A stretch of 64,000 nucleotides of DNA, taken from assembly GCF_003860525.1 (NCBI RefSeq), contig NZ_CP034161.1, positions 1,798,001-1,862,000 on the forward strand. Direction: 5' to 3'. The notes below the pieces were generated by a model that did no database searches, was not told where the DNA came from, and saw only the letters and a list, made by a program, of their open reading frames with translations. Positions 17,316 through 27,169 of this stretch are shown piece by piece (positions within the stretch are counted from its first letter, which is position 1; every line of letters starts with the position of its first letter). The DNA comes from Epilithonimonas vandammei (GTDB lineage: Bacteria; Bacteroidota; Bacteroidia; Flavobacteriales; Weeksellaceae). The translations under genes were made by a program, and so were the position numbers.

Positions 17316-17904
17316 ATGTTGACAATACAGGCACAATCGAATATACCAACAGATTTTGGGATGTTTACTGTTTATGCATTCTCAGAATACGAAGAAGACT
17401 GGAATCCGCACTTGGTTTGGGTGGCAGAAAATACAGATTTCAGCAAAACGGTAAACGTGCGTTTTCACTCTGAATGTATCACAGGCGAGATTTTTCATTC
17501 TAAAAAATGCGAATGCGGACAGCAATTGGACGCTGCAATGAAATATATGTCGGAAAATGGCGGAATGATTATTTACCTTCGGCAGGAAGGCAGAAATATC
17601 GGAATCATCAATAAATTGAGAGCTTACGCGCTTCAGGAAAAAGGTTTTGATACGGTGGAAGCGAATTTAAAATTAGGATTGCCTGCAGACGGGAGAAATT
17701 TTGATGTAGCGGTGGAAATGCTTAAACTTCTGAATGTAAAGGAAATTAATGCTGACGAACAATCCTGATAAGCTTAAATCTCTGAAAAACAGCGGAATTA
17801 TTCTGCATCACAGAGTTCCGTTGGAAATAGAATCGAATGACGTGAATGAAAGTTATCTTTCAAAAAAGAAAGATTATTTCGGGCATCTTTTAGAAAAGGT
17901 ATAA
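17316..17904 (+). pseudogene. ribA: GTP cyclohydrolase II, interrupted by a frameshift
   Basis: GTP cyclohydrolase II opens the GTP ring in riboflavin synthesis. Residues 1-147 are intact and carry the zinc site (ECITGEIFHSKKCECGQQL), the RQEGRNIGI substrate loop and NVKEIN. After that the frame runs into a stop at 17768. The missing end, LTNNPDKLKSLKNSGI and onward to FGHLLEKV, is encoded from 17752 in the next frame up to a TAA at 17902-17904. Family members normally read IxLLTNNPxK here, so about two bases are missing (or one extra) at 17750. It is a real mutation or a sequencing error. The gene lacks a fused DHBP synthase domain, as some ribA genes do. Confidence 0.82.
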
Positions 17905-17950
17905 TTTTTCTCATTAACTGAAGTAATTTCCACTTACCAAATCCTAACTT

Positions 17951-19384
17951 ATGAAAAAAATTCTTCTTACCGGAGCTACCGGATACATCGGAAAACGAAT
18001 GATAAATGTAATCGCGGCACAAGGTTATCAGGTAATTTGCTGTTGCAGGGATAAAGACCGTTTTTCCAAAAGTGTGGATATTGATGATGCCCAGATTGAA
18101 GTGGTGGAAGTGGATTTTCTGAAACCCGAAACGCTGGAAAATATTCCGAAAGATATTTCCGGAGCATATTATCTGATGCATTCAATGAGCAACAGTAACG
18201 ATTATGCGGAAAGTGAAAGACAATGCGCCATTAATTTTTCAAATTATATTGAAAAAACCGACTGCAAACACATCATCTATCTTTCGGGTTTGGCTAATGA
18301 AAAAGAATTATCTGAACATCTCAGTTCAAGATTTGAAGTTGAAAAAATCCTGATGAAATGTGCAGTTCCGGCCACAGTTTTGAGAGCGGGAATTATCATT
18401 GGTTCAGGAAGTGCATCGTTCGAAATAATCAGAGATTTGGTAGAAAAATTACCAGTAATGGTGGCTCCGAAATGGCTTCACACCAAATGTCAGCCGATTG
18501 GAATTGCCAATGTTTTGGATTTTCTGATTTTTACTTTATTTAAAGAACAGGCATATCACAGAAATTTTGATATCGGATGTAATGATGTTTTGACCTACAA
18601 AGAAATGCTTTTGGAGTTTGCCAAAATAAGAGGATTGAAAAGAAAGATTTTTACCGTTCCTGTAATGACGCCGAAATTGTCTTCGTATTGGCTGTATTTT
18701 ATTACCTCGACATCGTATAATTTAGCTTCTGCTTTAGTCGGAAGTATGAAGATTGAAGTGGTTTGCAGACCGGAAAGTCTTTCGGAAATCAAACAGATTA
18801 CCGGAGTTCAGCCTTTTTCTTATGATACGGCTTTAAGAAGAACGCTGGCTAAAATTCAGGACAATGAAATTGCTTCGAGTTGGAAAGACAGTTTTATCAG
18901 CAGCAGAAGCGATTCCAGCCTGAAAGATTATCTTGACGTTCCGAAATACGGTTGCTTTGTTGATTTAAGATCAGAAAAATATGATGACCGCGAAAAATGT
19001 ATGAGCAGGGTTTTTTCTTTAGGCGGCGCAAACGGATGGTACGGTCAAAGTCTCTGGAGGGTGCGTGGATTTATGGATTTATTGGTTGGCGGACCTGGAT
19101 TGAGACGAGGAAGAACACATCCTGCAAATCTCCACGAAGGTGATGCCCTCGATTTCTGGAGAGTACTGTATGCCAATAAAGAAGAAGGAAAACTCATTCT
19201 TTTTGCAGAAATGAAACTTCCTGGAGAAGCTTGGCTGATGTTTAAAGTTTACAAAGGAAAGCTTTGGCAAAAAGCGGTTTTTCGGCCTCACGGATTAACG
19301 GGAAGACTCTATTGGTATTCTGTTTTACCGTTCCACGGAATTATTTTTAAAGGAATGGTGAGAAGGTTGGCAAAAGGTGTTTAA
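17951..19384 (+). CDS. NAD(P)-binding SDR-like protein with C-terminal DUF2867 domain
   Basis: This 477-residue protein opens with the extended/atypical SDR nucleotide motif LLTGATGYIGKRM and contains YYLMHSM and IIYLSGLANE, as in YbjT-like NAD(P)-binding proteins (about residues 1-230). The second half (about 310-477), with RVRGFMDLLVGGPGLRRGRTHP, EGDALDFWRV and YWYSVLPFHGIIFKGM, matches DUF2867. The exact substrate is unknown. It follows the broken ribA by 47 bp on the same strand, which may be a transcriptional link but implies no clear shared pathway. Confidence 0.8.
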   Translation: MKKILLTGATGYIGKRMINVIAAQGYQVICCCRDKDRFSKSVDIDDAQIEVVEVDFLKPETLENIPKDISGAYYLMHSMSNSNDYAESERQCAINFSNYIEKTDCKHIIYLSGLANEKELSEHLSSRFEVEKILMKCAVPATVLRAGIIIGSGSASFEIIRDLVEKLPVMVAPKWLHTKCQPIGIANVLDFLIFTLFKEQAYHRNFDIGCNDVLTYKEMLLEFAKIRGLKRKIFTVPVMTPKLSSYWLYFITSTSYNLASALVGSMKIEVVCRPESLSEIKQITGVQPFSYDTALRRTLAKIQDNEIASSWKDSFISSRSDSSLKDYLDVPKYGCFVDLRSEKYDDREKCMSRVFSLGGANGWYGQSLWRVRGFMDLLVGGPGLRRGRTHPANLHEGDALDFWRVLYANKEEGKLILFAEMKLPGEAWLMFKVYKGKLWQKAVFRPHGLTGRLYWYSVLPFHGIIFKGMVRRLAKGV

Positions 19385-19433
19385 GATTTTTTGAAATGAT
19401 GTAATATAGATTCATTCTTAACGAAACATTTTA

Positions 19434-19441
19434 TAATTTTG
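19434..19441 (+). promoter_or_regulatory. -7 box (TAATTTTG) ending 5 nt before a GTG start
   Basis: TAATTTTG fits TAnnTTTG. Only cagaa separates it from the GTG at 19447, so transcription would begin at or next to the start codon, implying a leaderless mRNA. The same spacing recurs at 27157, 27648 and 44943. Confidence 0.5.
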
Positions 19442-19446
19442 CAGAA

Positions 19447-19830
19447 GTGAAAAAACTGATTTCAATACTATTGCTTAGTTTATACTTGGTTTCTACAACC
19501 GAGCTGTATCAGTTTTTGAAAGTTCCGGTTCTTATAGAGCATTATCTGGAACACAAAGAGCAGAATCCGAAACTCACTATTGGGTCATTCTTCAAAATTC
19601 ATTATGATAATCCGGTAAAAGATTCAGATTATACCACAGATCAGAAGTTGCCGTTCGTTTCCCACGAAGCGCATCTTATCATCGTATGTACACCTGCGAC
19701 ACACTTTACGTTTCAGTTGTCCGACAAAGAATCCAATACGATTATTGTATCCAAACAGACTTTTTATAAAAGCATCTTTTACAACAAAGATATTCTCAAT
19801 TCCATCTGGCAGCCGCCAAAATCTTGTTGA
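19447..19830 (+). CDS. Small secreted protein of unknown function at the head of the metal-efflux operon
   Basis: The product has 127 residues and starts with GTG. It has an N-terminal hydrophobic segment (MKKLISILLLSLYLVSTTEL) that looks like a signal peptide or anchor, then ELYQFLKVPVLIEHYLEHKEQNP, HYDNPVKDSDYTTDQKLPF and a histidine-bearing stretch, SHEAHLIIVCTPATHF. A truncated paralogue lies at 27170-27400. I do not recognise a named family, but its place just before cusA suggests a periplasmic role in metal handling. The GTG start is supported by the signal sequence and by the promoter box 5 nt upstream. Confidence 0.65.
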   Translation: MKKLISILLLSLYLVSTTELYQFLKVPVLIEHYLEHKEQNPKLTIGSFFKIHYDNPVKDSDYTTDQKLPFVSHEAHLIIVCTPATHFTFQLSDKESNTIIVSKQTFYKSIFYNKDILNSIWQPPKSC

Positions 19831-19910
19831 TTTTTTTCTGAATTTCTCTCAAAATATCACTTTGGGAGATTTCTGATACTTATTGGTAAATTTTTATACA
19901 GTTTTTTTTA

Positions 19911-20010
19911 TTTGGGCAGCTTGATCCGCCCTCCGTTCCCGCTTTTTGTAATTTTGCCAAAGCTTTTCCAACCGAAAAATTACAAAAGAGCTCCACTCAG
20001 GTCGGGCTGC
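19911..20010 (-). repeat. Dispersed hairpin repeat, copy 2 (inverse orientation)
   Basis: This is the inverse of the 16422-16510 unit. It starts tgggcagc..ccgccctccg..cccgc, holds complementary arms cttttgtaatttt/aaaaattacaaaa around a loop, and ends ggagctcc..tcaggtcgggctgc. It lies between the small secreted gene and cusA. Confidence 0.6.
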
Positions 20011-20099
20011 AAACCAGTATAAATTCCAGCGCTTAAAACAGGCATTAATTGGTATCAGACCATTACCTTATTTATTCATAATAAGCTCAACAAAACATT

Positions 20100-23000
20100 A
20101 TGCTTACAAAAATCATTGAGTTTTCTGTAAAGAATAAACTTATCATTGCGCTGTTGGTTTTGGGATTGATAGGCATTGGTTCCTATCAGGTCACCAAACT
20201 TCCGATAGACGCCGTTCCCGATATCACCAATAATCAGGTTCAGGTCATCACCATTGCTCCTTCATTTGGAGCAACAGACATCGAAAGACTCGTGACATTT
20301 CCCATAGAACAGGCGAACAATAACATTTCAGGATTAAAAGAAATCCGCAGTTTTTCCCGTTTCGGTTTATCGCTCGTTACCATCGTCTTTGAGGATGATG
20401 TAGATATTTACTGGGCAAGACAGCAGGTTGCAGAAAGGCTGCAGCAGGTTCAGAGCCAGATTCCGCAGGGAATCGGAACTCCCGAATTAGGTCCTATTTC
20501 CACAGGTTTAGGAGAAATTTTCCAGTACGTGATCCGTCCCGAAAAAGGCTACGAGAAAAAATACGACATCACAGAACTCCGCACCATTCAGGACTGGATC
20601 GTGAGAAGGCAGCTTCTCGGTGTAAAAGGCGTTGCCGAAGTCAGCAGTTTCGGAGGAAAACTGAAACAATATGAAATTGCTGTAAATCCCGACAGATTAA
20701 ACGCTTACGGAATCACCATCAACGATGTTTTCGATGCGTTAAACACCAATAACCAGAACACAGGAGGAGCTTATATTGAAAAAGGTCCCACCGTTTTATA
20801 CATCCGAAGCGAAGGTCTCATCGGAAATATTGAAGACATCAAAAATATTGCAATTGCTTCCAAAACCAATGAAATCCCACTGTTCATAAGAGATGTTGCA
20901 GAGGTGAAAACCAGCTTTGCCACAAGATACGGTGCAATGACGTTCAACGATCAGGGAGAAGTTTCCGGAGCAGTGGTGATGATGCTGAAAGGCGAAAACA
21001 GCAATCAGGTTATTAAAAATGTAAAAGAAAAAATCGCACAGATCCAGAAAACCCTTCCGAAAGGAGTCGTAATAGAACCGTTTCTTGATCGTACCAAAAT
21101 GGTAAACAACGCCATCGGAACCGTAGAAAAAAACCTTACAGAAGGCGCATTAATCGTTGTTTTTGTACTAGTCTTATTCCTCGGAAATGTACGAGCAGGA
21201 TTGCTTGTGGCGTCCGTAATTCCCCTCGCAATGCTTTTTGCCATCTGTATGATGAATCTTTTCGGAGTCAGCGGAAACCTGATGAGTCTCGGTGCATTGG
21301 ATTTTGGTCTGATAATCGACGGTGCAGTCATTATTGTAGAATCCGTCCTGCATCAGTTCAGTCATAATTCAAAATTCAAAAAAATATTCTCCGTCGGAAA
21401 AGAAGAAATGGACACCATTGTTACCGATTCTGCCGGAAAAATGATGAACAGTGCTGTCTTCGGTCAGATCATCATCCTGATTGTTTATCTTCCCATTCTT
21501 ACCTTACAGGGAATTGAAGGAAAAATGTTCAAACCGATGGCTCAGACGGTGGCTTTTGCTTTATTAGGAGCATTTTTATTGTCGTTAACCTACATTCCGA
21601 TGATGAGTTCTTTACTTTTGAGAAAAAGAAGCTCAAAACCGAGTTTATCCGACCGGATGATGAAAAAAGTAGAGAAAATCTATCTGAAAACATTGCTTAA
21701 AATCTTAAGAGTTCCAAAAATGGTATTCTCTATCGTGGCTGTACTTTTCGTATTGGCAATTTTCATTCTCAGCAGAATGGGAGGAGAATTTATTCCTTCC
21801 CTTGAAGAAGGAGATTTTGCGGTAGAAACCAGAGTTTTGCCGGGAAGTAATCTGAATACAACCATTGAAAGTACACAGAAGGCAGCTCACATCCTGAAAT
21901 CAAGATTTCCTGAAGTACAAAAAGTCGTGACAAAAATAGGAAGCGGGGAAGTTCCTACAGATCCTATGCCGATGGATGCCGCCGATTTAATGGTGATTCT
22001 GAAAGATAAAAAAGAATGGACTTCCGCATCCACATTTGCGGAACTGGCGGATAAAATGACCAAAGAATTACAGGACGTTCCCGGGGTAACGGTAAGTTTT
22101 CAGTTTCCGGTGCAGATGCGTTTCAATGAACTGATGACGGGAGCAAGACAGGATGTCGTGGTGAAGATTTTCGGAGATGATCTGGACGTTCTTTCCCAAA
22201 ATGCCCAAAAACTGGGGAAAATTATTGAAACTGTTGACGGAGCGCAAAATCTTTACATCGAGCCGATTGCAGGAATGCCGCAGGTAACCATAGAATACAA
22301 CCGTCCTGTTATTGCACAATATCATTTATCGATTTCCGACATCAACCGGATTGTGAATGCTGCATTCGCAGGGCAGAGTACAGGTCTCGTTTTCGAAGGC
22401 GAAAAACGTTTCGATATGGTTGTTCGTCTCGATTCCAAAGTCCGTAAAAATGTGGATGATATTAAAAATCTGCTTGTTCCGACACCTTTCGGAAACCAGA
22501 TTCCCCTTTCTCAGCTTGCAAAAGTTGAGGTAAAAAACGGACCTAACCAAATACAGAGAGAAAATGCACAACGAAGAATTGTGGTTGGATTCAACATCAA
22601 AGGAAGAGACGTTCAGAGCATCGTGGAAGAACTTCAGACTAAAGTGAACAAAGAGATAAAACTTCCGACAGGTTATTATATGACTTACGGAGGTTCTTTT
22701 GAAAACCTGAACAATGCAAAACAGCGTCTGATGATTGCCGTTCCGGTAGCTTTGGCGCTTATTTTCGTGATGTTGTTCTTAGCATTCGGCTCGGTGAAAG
22801 AAAGTCTGCTGATTTACACCGCAATTCCACTTTCAATTATTGGCGGCGTATTTCTTCTGGCTTTGAGAGGAATGCCTTTCAGCATCAGTGCAGGCGTTGG
22901 ATTCATCGCCCTTTTCGGAGTGGCGGTTCTCAACGGAATCGTTCTCATCTCAGAATTCAACAGATTATACAAAAGCGGAATCCGTAATATCGTAAGAATT

Positions 23001-23474
23001 GTAATTGATGGCGGAGAATCCAGACTTCGTCCGGTTCTGATGACGGCTTTCGTGGCATCTTTAGGATTTATTCCGATGGCGCTTAGCAACGGAGCAGGAG
23101 CAGAAGTTCAGCGTCCGTTGGCAACTGTGGTAATAGGAGGTCTGCTCGTGGCAACCTTCCTTACGCTTTTTGTACTGCCGCTTCTTTATGTAACCATTGA
23201 AAAAGGATTTAAAATGGAAAATAATCACAAAAATATAACGGCTGTATTCATTTTGCTATTCAGCTTTGCAGGATTCGGATTGAAAGCGCAAACGCCAATC
23301 GATCTTCAGACAGCGATCAATACCGCACTGGAAAACAACAGAAATCTTAAAAACGAAAAACTGAAATCGGAATATTCCAAAGCTTTAACCCAAATCACGC
23401 AGTTGAAATTTTTTGAGATAAGTCTATGGGGTAATCCCAAATTCCGACGAACCATTTTCTGCGTTTTTTGGTGA
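20100..23474 (+). CDS. cusA: CusA/CzcA heavy-metal RND pump fused to the start of a TolC domain, cut by IS1380
   Basis: Residues 1 to about 1035 form a complete heavy-metal efflux RND permease: the first transmembrane segment KLIIALLVLGLIGIGSYQV, KLPIDAVPDITNNQVQV, the metal-RND signature FGLIIDGAVIIVES in TM4, and the second-half GVAVLNGIVLISEFN. It exports metal cations such as Cu(I)/Ag or Co/Zn/Cd across the envelope using proton flow. The frame then continues into a TolC-type outer-membrane factor (a signal-like NITAVFILLFSFAG, then TPIDLQTAINTALENN), a fusion known in Bacteroidota. True gene sequence ends at 23388, where the IS begins; the last 28 codons are IS DNA. The pump half may still work. 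Exclusion of the IS restores the frame into 24787-25842. Confidence 0.88.
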   Translation: MLTKIIEFSVKNKLIIALLVLGLIGIGSYQVTKLPIDAVPDITNNQVQVITIAPSFGATDIERLVTFPIEQANNNISGLKEIRSFSRFGLSLVTIVFEDDVDIYWARQQVAERLQQVQSQIPQGIGTPELGPISTGLGEIFQYVIRPEKGYEKKYDITELRTIQDWIVRRQLLGVKGVAEVSSFGGKLKQYEIAVNPDRLNAYGITINDVFDALNTNNQNTGGAYIEKGPTVLYIRSEGLIGNIEDIKNIAIASKTNEIPLFIRDVAEVKTSFATRYGAMTFNDQGEVSGAVVMMLKGENSNQVIKNVKEKIAQIQKTLPKGVVIEPFLDRTKMVNNAIGTVEKNLTEGALIVVFVLVLFLGNVRAGLLVASVIPLAMLFAICMMNLFGVSGNLMSLGALDFGLIIDGAVIIVESVLHQFSHNSKFKKIFSVGKEEMDTIVTDSAGKMMNSAVFGQIIILIVYLPILTLQGIEGKMFKPMAQTVAFALLGAFLLSLTYIPMMSSLLLRKRSSKPSLSDRMMKKVEKIYLKTLLKILRVPKMVFSIVAVLFVLAIFILSRMGGEFIPSLEEGDFAVETRVLPGSNLNTTIESTQKAAHILKSRFPEVQKVVTKIGSGEVPTDPMPMDAADLMVILKDKKEWTSASTFAELADKMTKELQDVPGVTVSFQFPVQMRFNELMTGARQDVVVKIFGDDLDVLSQNAQKLGKIIETVDGAQNLYIEPIAGMPQVTIEYNRPVIAQYHLSISDINRIVNAAFAGQSTGLVFEGEKRFDMVVRLDSKVRKNVDDIKNLLVPTPFGNQIPLSQLAKVEVKNGPNQIQRENAQRRIVVGFNIKGRDVQSIVEELQTKVNKEIKLPTGYYMTYGGSFENLNNAKQRLMIAVPVALALIFVMLFLAFGSVKESLLIYTAIPLSIIGGVFLLALRGMPFSISAGVGFIALFGVAVLNGIVLISEFNRLYKSGIRNIVRIVIDGGESRLRPVLMTAFVASLGFIPMALSNGAGAEVQRPLATVVIGGLLVATFLTLFVLPLLYVTIEKGFKMENNHKNITAVFILLFSFAGFGLKAQTPIDLQTAINTALENNRNLKNEKLKSEYSKALTQITQLKFFEISLWGNPKFRRTIFCVFW

Positions 23475-24786
23475 GTGCAATCTTCAGTTTGAGTGTGTCA
23501 CCTACTTTTTCAAAATAAGCTCCAATAGCAAAGGTTCTATATCGTAGTGTAGATAATGTTTTCTGCGTTTTTTCTTGAAGAACAAACAGTCTGAAAATTG
23601 ACATCAGATTATAAGCAATCATCGAAAATATAAGTGCAGCTTCTGTAGGGAAAAAGCCTTTAAGGTTAAAACTTTCGGCTCCAAAATCTGCCTTTAATTC
23701 CTTGATTCTATTCTCTGCATCGCCTCTGTTTCGGTACGTTCTCCAAACATCTGTTGCCGATTGTTCTTGGTTGGTAATATAGGCTGAATAGCGATAATTT
23801 CTATGAATTTCATCTTCCGGAAACAGGCTTAATATTCGGCCTGCCGCATTCGGCCGTTGTGCTATTTTTTGCCTTACAATGACTATCCTTCTTGGCTTTT
23901 CCCAGTTTTTTGCTTGATAATATTTGTCGCAAATTTCGATGCCCTCATCAACTTTTATCCAAAAATCTTGCTGGTCTATCAAGTGTTGAATGGGGTGAGT
24001 AAATTTTGCAGCGATGATGTATTGGAGTGTTTTTAATTCAAGATAATCCATAATGTCTTTCTGGAAAAAACCACTATCCAAACGAACTAATCCTACTTTT
24101 TTATCCCCAAAATTTAAGAGTGTTTCTTCTAAAAATCCTACAAAATTATTTGCCGAAGAAGTATCACCGCTCCTGAGCCAAAAATTAGCGACCATCTTTA
24201 CATCGTTCACAAATGCAATGATAGGATGATGGCTGTTTCTTCCTTTTTTCTTAGGATTGTAGCCTTTTTTTGCTCCCTCTTGCTCTCCGTATCGAGTAAT
24301 TACAGATGAATCAATGTCTAACGTAAAATAATTGAGGTTCAAATTCTGAAAAAACCAACTGAAAAAATGATGCCCAACTTGCTGGTTGATGTGTTGTGTA
24401 AACTTGCCAAAATAGCGTTTATATGCGTCCTGAGCAGGGGTTTTCCGCCAGTCAAATATTTCCCCAAGAGCCTTATCTGCACGGGTAATTTCTGTGTGCA
24501 AAAAACGATTGGCGCCACACCAAATACTCGTAATAAAAGATTCAAGCAAAACTTCTTTTTTATAAGAATTATTGGAAAGTGACACAGGTAAAGATTCGCA
24601 TTTTTCAATTTGCTCTCTAAAGCCGATTTTGTCCAACATTTGCTTTAAAAACACCATTCCTCCCCAAGGCGTAATCTCTTTATTGGTAAAGGATAGATCG
24701 AATTTCATCGCTTATTTTTTTCTACTGCTACGCAGTTGGATATTAGAATACTAAAATACTATTTTTTTTCTATTGCGGAATTTGGG
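23389..24786 (-). mobile_element. IS1380-family insertion sequence (1398 bp) with 5-bp target duplication
   Basis: The element begins cccaaatcacgca and ends tgcggaatttggg, giving imperfect terminal inverted repeats matching at 11 of 13 positions. TTTAA flanks it on both sides (23384-23388 and 24787-24791). Deleting the element plus one TTTAA restores the reading frame as KAL-IKSAND-IPQTG, which proves the boundaries. The insertion splits the TolC half of the cusA-tolC gene, with the transposase antisense to the host gene. Confidence 0.92.
23395..24708 (-). CDS. IS1380-family DDE transposase
   Basis: This 437-residue protein contains the IS1380-type N-terminus (TPWGGMVFLKQMLDKIGF), a first catalytic Asp in LNYFTLDIDSSV, the second in VGLVRLDSGFF, and the C-terminal Y-R-N-R-G-D-A-E-N-R-I-KELKADF region with the catalytic Glu. 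The frame is intact and nearly fills the element, so it is potentially active. The stop lies only 6 bp from the element end. Confidence 0.88.
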   Translation of the reverse strand: MKFDLSFTNKEITPWGGMVFLKQMLDKIGFREQIEKCESLPVSLSNNSYKKEVLLESFITSIWCGANRFLHTEITRADKALGEIFDWRKTPAQDAYKRYFGKFTQHINQQVGHHFFSWFFQNLNLNYFTLDIDSSVITRYGEQEGAKKGYNPKKKGRNSHHPIIAFVNDVKMVANFWLRSGDTSSANNFVGFLEETLLNFGDKKVGLVRLDSGFFQKDIMDYLELKTLQYIIAAKFTHPIQHLIDQQDFWIKVDEGIEICDKYYQAKNWEKPRRIVIVRQKIAQRPNAAGRILSLFPEDEIHRNYRYSAYITNQEQSATDVWRTYRNRGDAENRIKELKADFGAESFNLKGFFPTEAALIFSMIAYNLMSIFRLFVLQEKTQKTLSTLRYRTFAIGAYFEKVGDTLKLKIALTKKRRKWFVGIWDYPIDLSQKISTA

Positions 24787-25842
24787 TTTAATAAAATCGG
24801 CTAATGATATTCCGCAGACTGGTGTGACGTTCGATTACGGACAGATCAACAGTGCATACAACGATATGAAATTTGGCGTTTCCCAAAACATTGCTTTTCC
24901 GACAGTGTATAAAAAACAGAAAAATGTTTACACCGAAGAATGGAAAAAATCCCTGCTGAATGTTTCCCTGGAAGAATATGAACTTAAAAAAGCAGTCAGT
25001 CTTACCTTTTACAACATTCTGTATTGGAAAGAAAAAGAAAAACTGCTGAATGAAATCCTGAAACTGTACACCGACTTTTCAGACAAAGCGAACCTCAGAC
25101 TGAAAGCAGGGGAGAGCAATATTCTGGAAAAAACAACCGCTTCCAGCCAGAAATCGGCAATAGAAATTCAGTTAAAACAATTGCAACAGGAATTAGCCGT
25201 TTTAAAAATTCAGTTTCAGTGGCTTTTGAATACGGAAACCGATTTCATTCCCGAAGATTCAAAATCGTTTTCCAATTCTTTAAACGAAAAACTGGCGGAT
25301 CATCCTTTGCTGAAAATCTGGGAACAGCAGAAAAATATTTCCGCAGAACAGATCGCGCTGGAAAAAGCAAAAATGCTTCCCGATCTGCAATTGGCGTATA
25401 ACCTGAACGGTTTTAAAGGATTAGGTCCGGATGATAAACTCTACAATGCAACACCCCAGTTTCATTCGGTGCAGGTCGGTGTTTCGCTTCCGATATTTAC
25501 AGGAGGCCAGAAAGCGAGAATTGAAGCCGCAAAAGTTGCGCAGTCTGTTGCAGAAAGTGAGCTGAAAAATCGGAATTCAACCTTCAGAATCAGCTTAAAA
25601 AAGCCAGAGAAATCTATCAGTCCAATCTGGAAATTGTTTCAAAATATGAAAGTTCCGACCTTAAAAATGCAGACGTCATTACCGAAACGGCAAAAAGACA
25701 GTTTATCGGCGGAGAAATCAATTACCTTGAATTTGTGATCCTCGTGAATCAGGCAGTACAGCTTAAAAACAATTACACCGATGCAGTCTGGAAACTTAAC
25801 CAAAGCACCATTGAACTGGAATACCTTACTTTAAATCCGTAA
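24787..25842 (+). pseudogene. TolC-like second part of the interrupted cusA-tolC gene, with an extra frameshift
   Basis: This is the remainder of the outer-membrane factor domain after the IS. It reads IKSANDIPQTGVTFDYGQINSAYND, the long coiled-coil hairpin (YEWKKSL-like to LEKTTASSQKSAIEIQLKQLQQEL) and QVGVSLPIFTGGQKARIEAAK. The frame from the IS edge breaks near 25580: one frame ends at 25738, while the expected end (NLQNQLKKAREIYQSNLEIV through ELEYLTLNP) is encoded in the next frame to the TAA at 25840-25842. The gene therefore has two separate lesions, the IS and an indel. Four bp separate it from the adaptor gene. Confidence 0.8.
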
Positions 25843-25846
25843 AAAA

Positions 25847-26983
25847 ATGAAATCAATTTCAATATATACCTTATTAATCAGCTTTTTTATATTCATTCAA
25901 TGTAAAAAAGAAGAAGCTCCTAAACAGGAAAATAGCCTCCCGAAAGACGAAAATATAGTCACTTTAACCGATGCTCAGTTAAGAAATGCACCGATAGAAA
26001 CAACGATGCTTTCATTACAAAATATCGCTTCCACCCTGAAATTAAACGGAATGATCGATGTTCCGCCACAAAATCTGGTTTCTGTAAGCATTCCGCTTGG
26101 TGGCTATCTAAAATCTAGCAATCTTCTTTCGGGAATGCCGGTTTCCAGAGGTCAGGTGATCGCAGTGATTGAAAATCCACAGTTCATTCAGCTTCAGCAG
26201 GATTATCTGATGGCAAGATCCAAAGCACATTTTGCAGAACTGGATTACAACCGTCAGAAAACCCTCAACCAAAGTCAGGCAAGTAGCGACAAAGCAATGC
26301 AGCTCGCCCAATCTGAAATGAACAGCCAAAGAATTCTGATGAATTCACTGGCACAGCAGCTTAGACTCATCAATATCAATCCGGAATCATTAAAGTCTGG
26401 AAGCATTACGAAAAGCGTTCCCGTGTACAGCTCTATCAACGGTTTTGTAAGCAAAGTGAATGTGAATATTGGGAAATATGTAAATCCTTCGGATGTACTT
26501 TTTGAGCTCATCAATCCCGACGATATTCACCTGAATCTTAAAGTGTACGAAAAAGACCTGGAAAACCTTAAAAAAGGGCAGCGTTTTGCAGCGTACACCA
26601 ATGCAGATCCAGGCAAAAAATATTATGGGGAAATCCTTCTCATCAGCAAAGATATCATGGGCGGTTTGGCGGAAGTTCACTGCCATTTCGATCAATACGA
26701 TCACAGTCTCGTTCCGGGAATGTATATGAATGCGGAAATTGAAACCAGCACCTCTTTTTCCAATGCGGTTCCGGAAGAAAGCATCGTGAATTTTGAAGGC
26801 AAAGACTTTGTGTTTGTTGAGGTTAAAAAACAAACGTACCGATTGAGTCCGGTGACTTTGGGAGAAACGGAAAACGGATTTACTCAGATTCTCAATTTTG
26901 ATGATTTTAAGAATAAAAAGATCGTGACCAAAAATGCCTATACGCTTTTGATGAAGCTTAAAAATACGGAGGAAGAAGAATAA
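25847..26983 (+). CDS. CusB-like periplasmic adaptor (membrane fusion) protein of the metal pump
   Basis: This 378-residue protein starts MKSISIYTLLISFFIFIQCKKEEAP, a lipoprotein signal with the lipobox cysteine at about 19. Next come the barrel/lipoyl half (GGYLKSSNLLSGMPVSRGQVIAVIENPQFIQLQQDY), a helical hairpin, the second lipoyl half (VPVYSSINGFVSKVNVNIGKYV) and a beta-barrel region (GQRFAAYTNADPGKKYYGEI). Adaptors of this family link CusA/CzcA pumps to the outer-membrane channel. It starts 4 bp after the TolC part ends, so it is cotranscribed. The gene is intact. Confidence 0.88.
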   Translation: MKSISIYTLLISFFIFIQCKKEEAPKQENSLPKDENIVTLTDAQLRNAPIETTMLSLQNIASTLKLNGMIDVPPQNLVSVSIPLGGYLKSSNLLSGMPVSRGQVIAVIENPQFIQLQQDYLMARSKAHFAELDYNRQKTLNQSQASSDKAMQLAQSEMNSQRILMNSLAQQLRLININPESLKSGSITKSVPVYSSINGFVSKVNVNIGKYVNPSDVLFELINPDDIHLNLKVYEKDLENLKKGQRFAAYTNADPGKKYYGEILLISKDIMGGLAEVHCHFDQYDHSLVPGMYMNAEIETSTSFSNAVPEESIVNFEGKDFVFVEVKKQTYRLSPVTLGETENGFTQILNFDDFKNKKIVTKNAYTLLMKLKNTEEEE

Positions 26984-27156
26984 AATATTAAGTTTAAAGT
27001 AATTTGATATAATTAATCGCCAGTTAAAAAATGTAAAGTCTGTGTAGACTAATTTTCAGAATTAATTTAAACAATAAAACAAGCTGAACAATTTATTGAA
27101 CATTTTAGCGTTATAATCCGGATTAATTTAAAAGTCATTTTTAAAAGAAGATTTTA

Positions 27157-27164
27157 TACCTTTG
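27157..27164 (+). promoter_or_regulatory. -7 box (TACCTTTG) ending 5 nt before a GTG start
   Basis: TACCTTTG fits TAnnTTTG and is followed by attgg and the GTG at 27170, the same geometry as its paralogue at 19434-19447. Confidence 0.5.
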
Positions 27165-27169
27165 ATTGG

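Noticed and set aside
23395-23474. C-terminal tail of the CusA frame as part of the protein
   Set aside because: These codons come from the IS1380 end; true sequence continues after 24791 as the restored frame shows.
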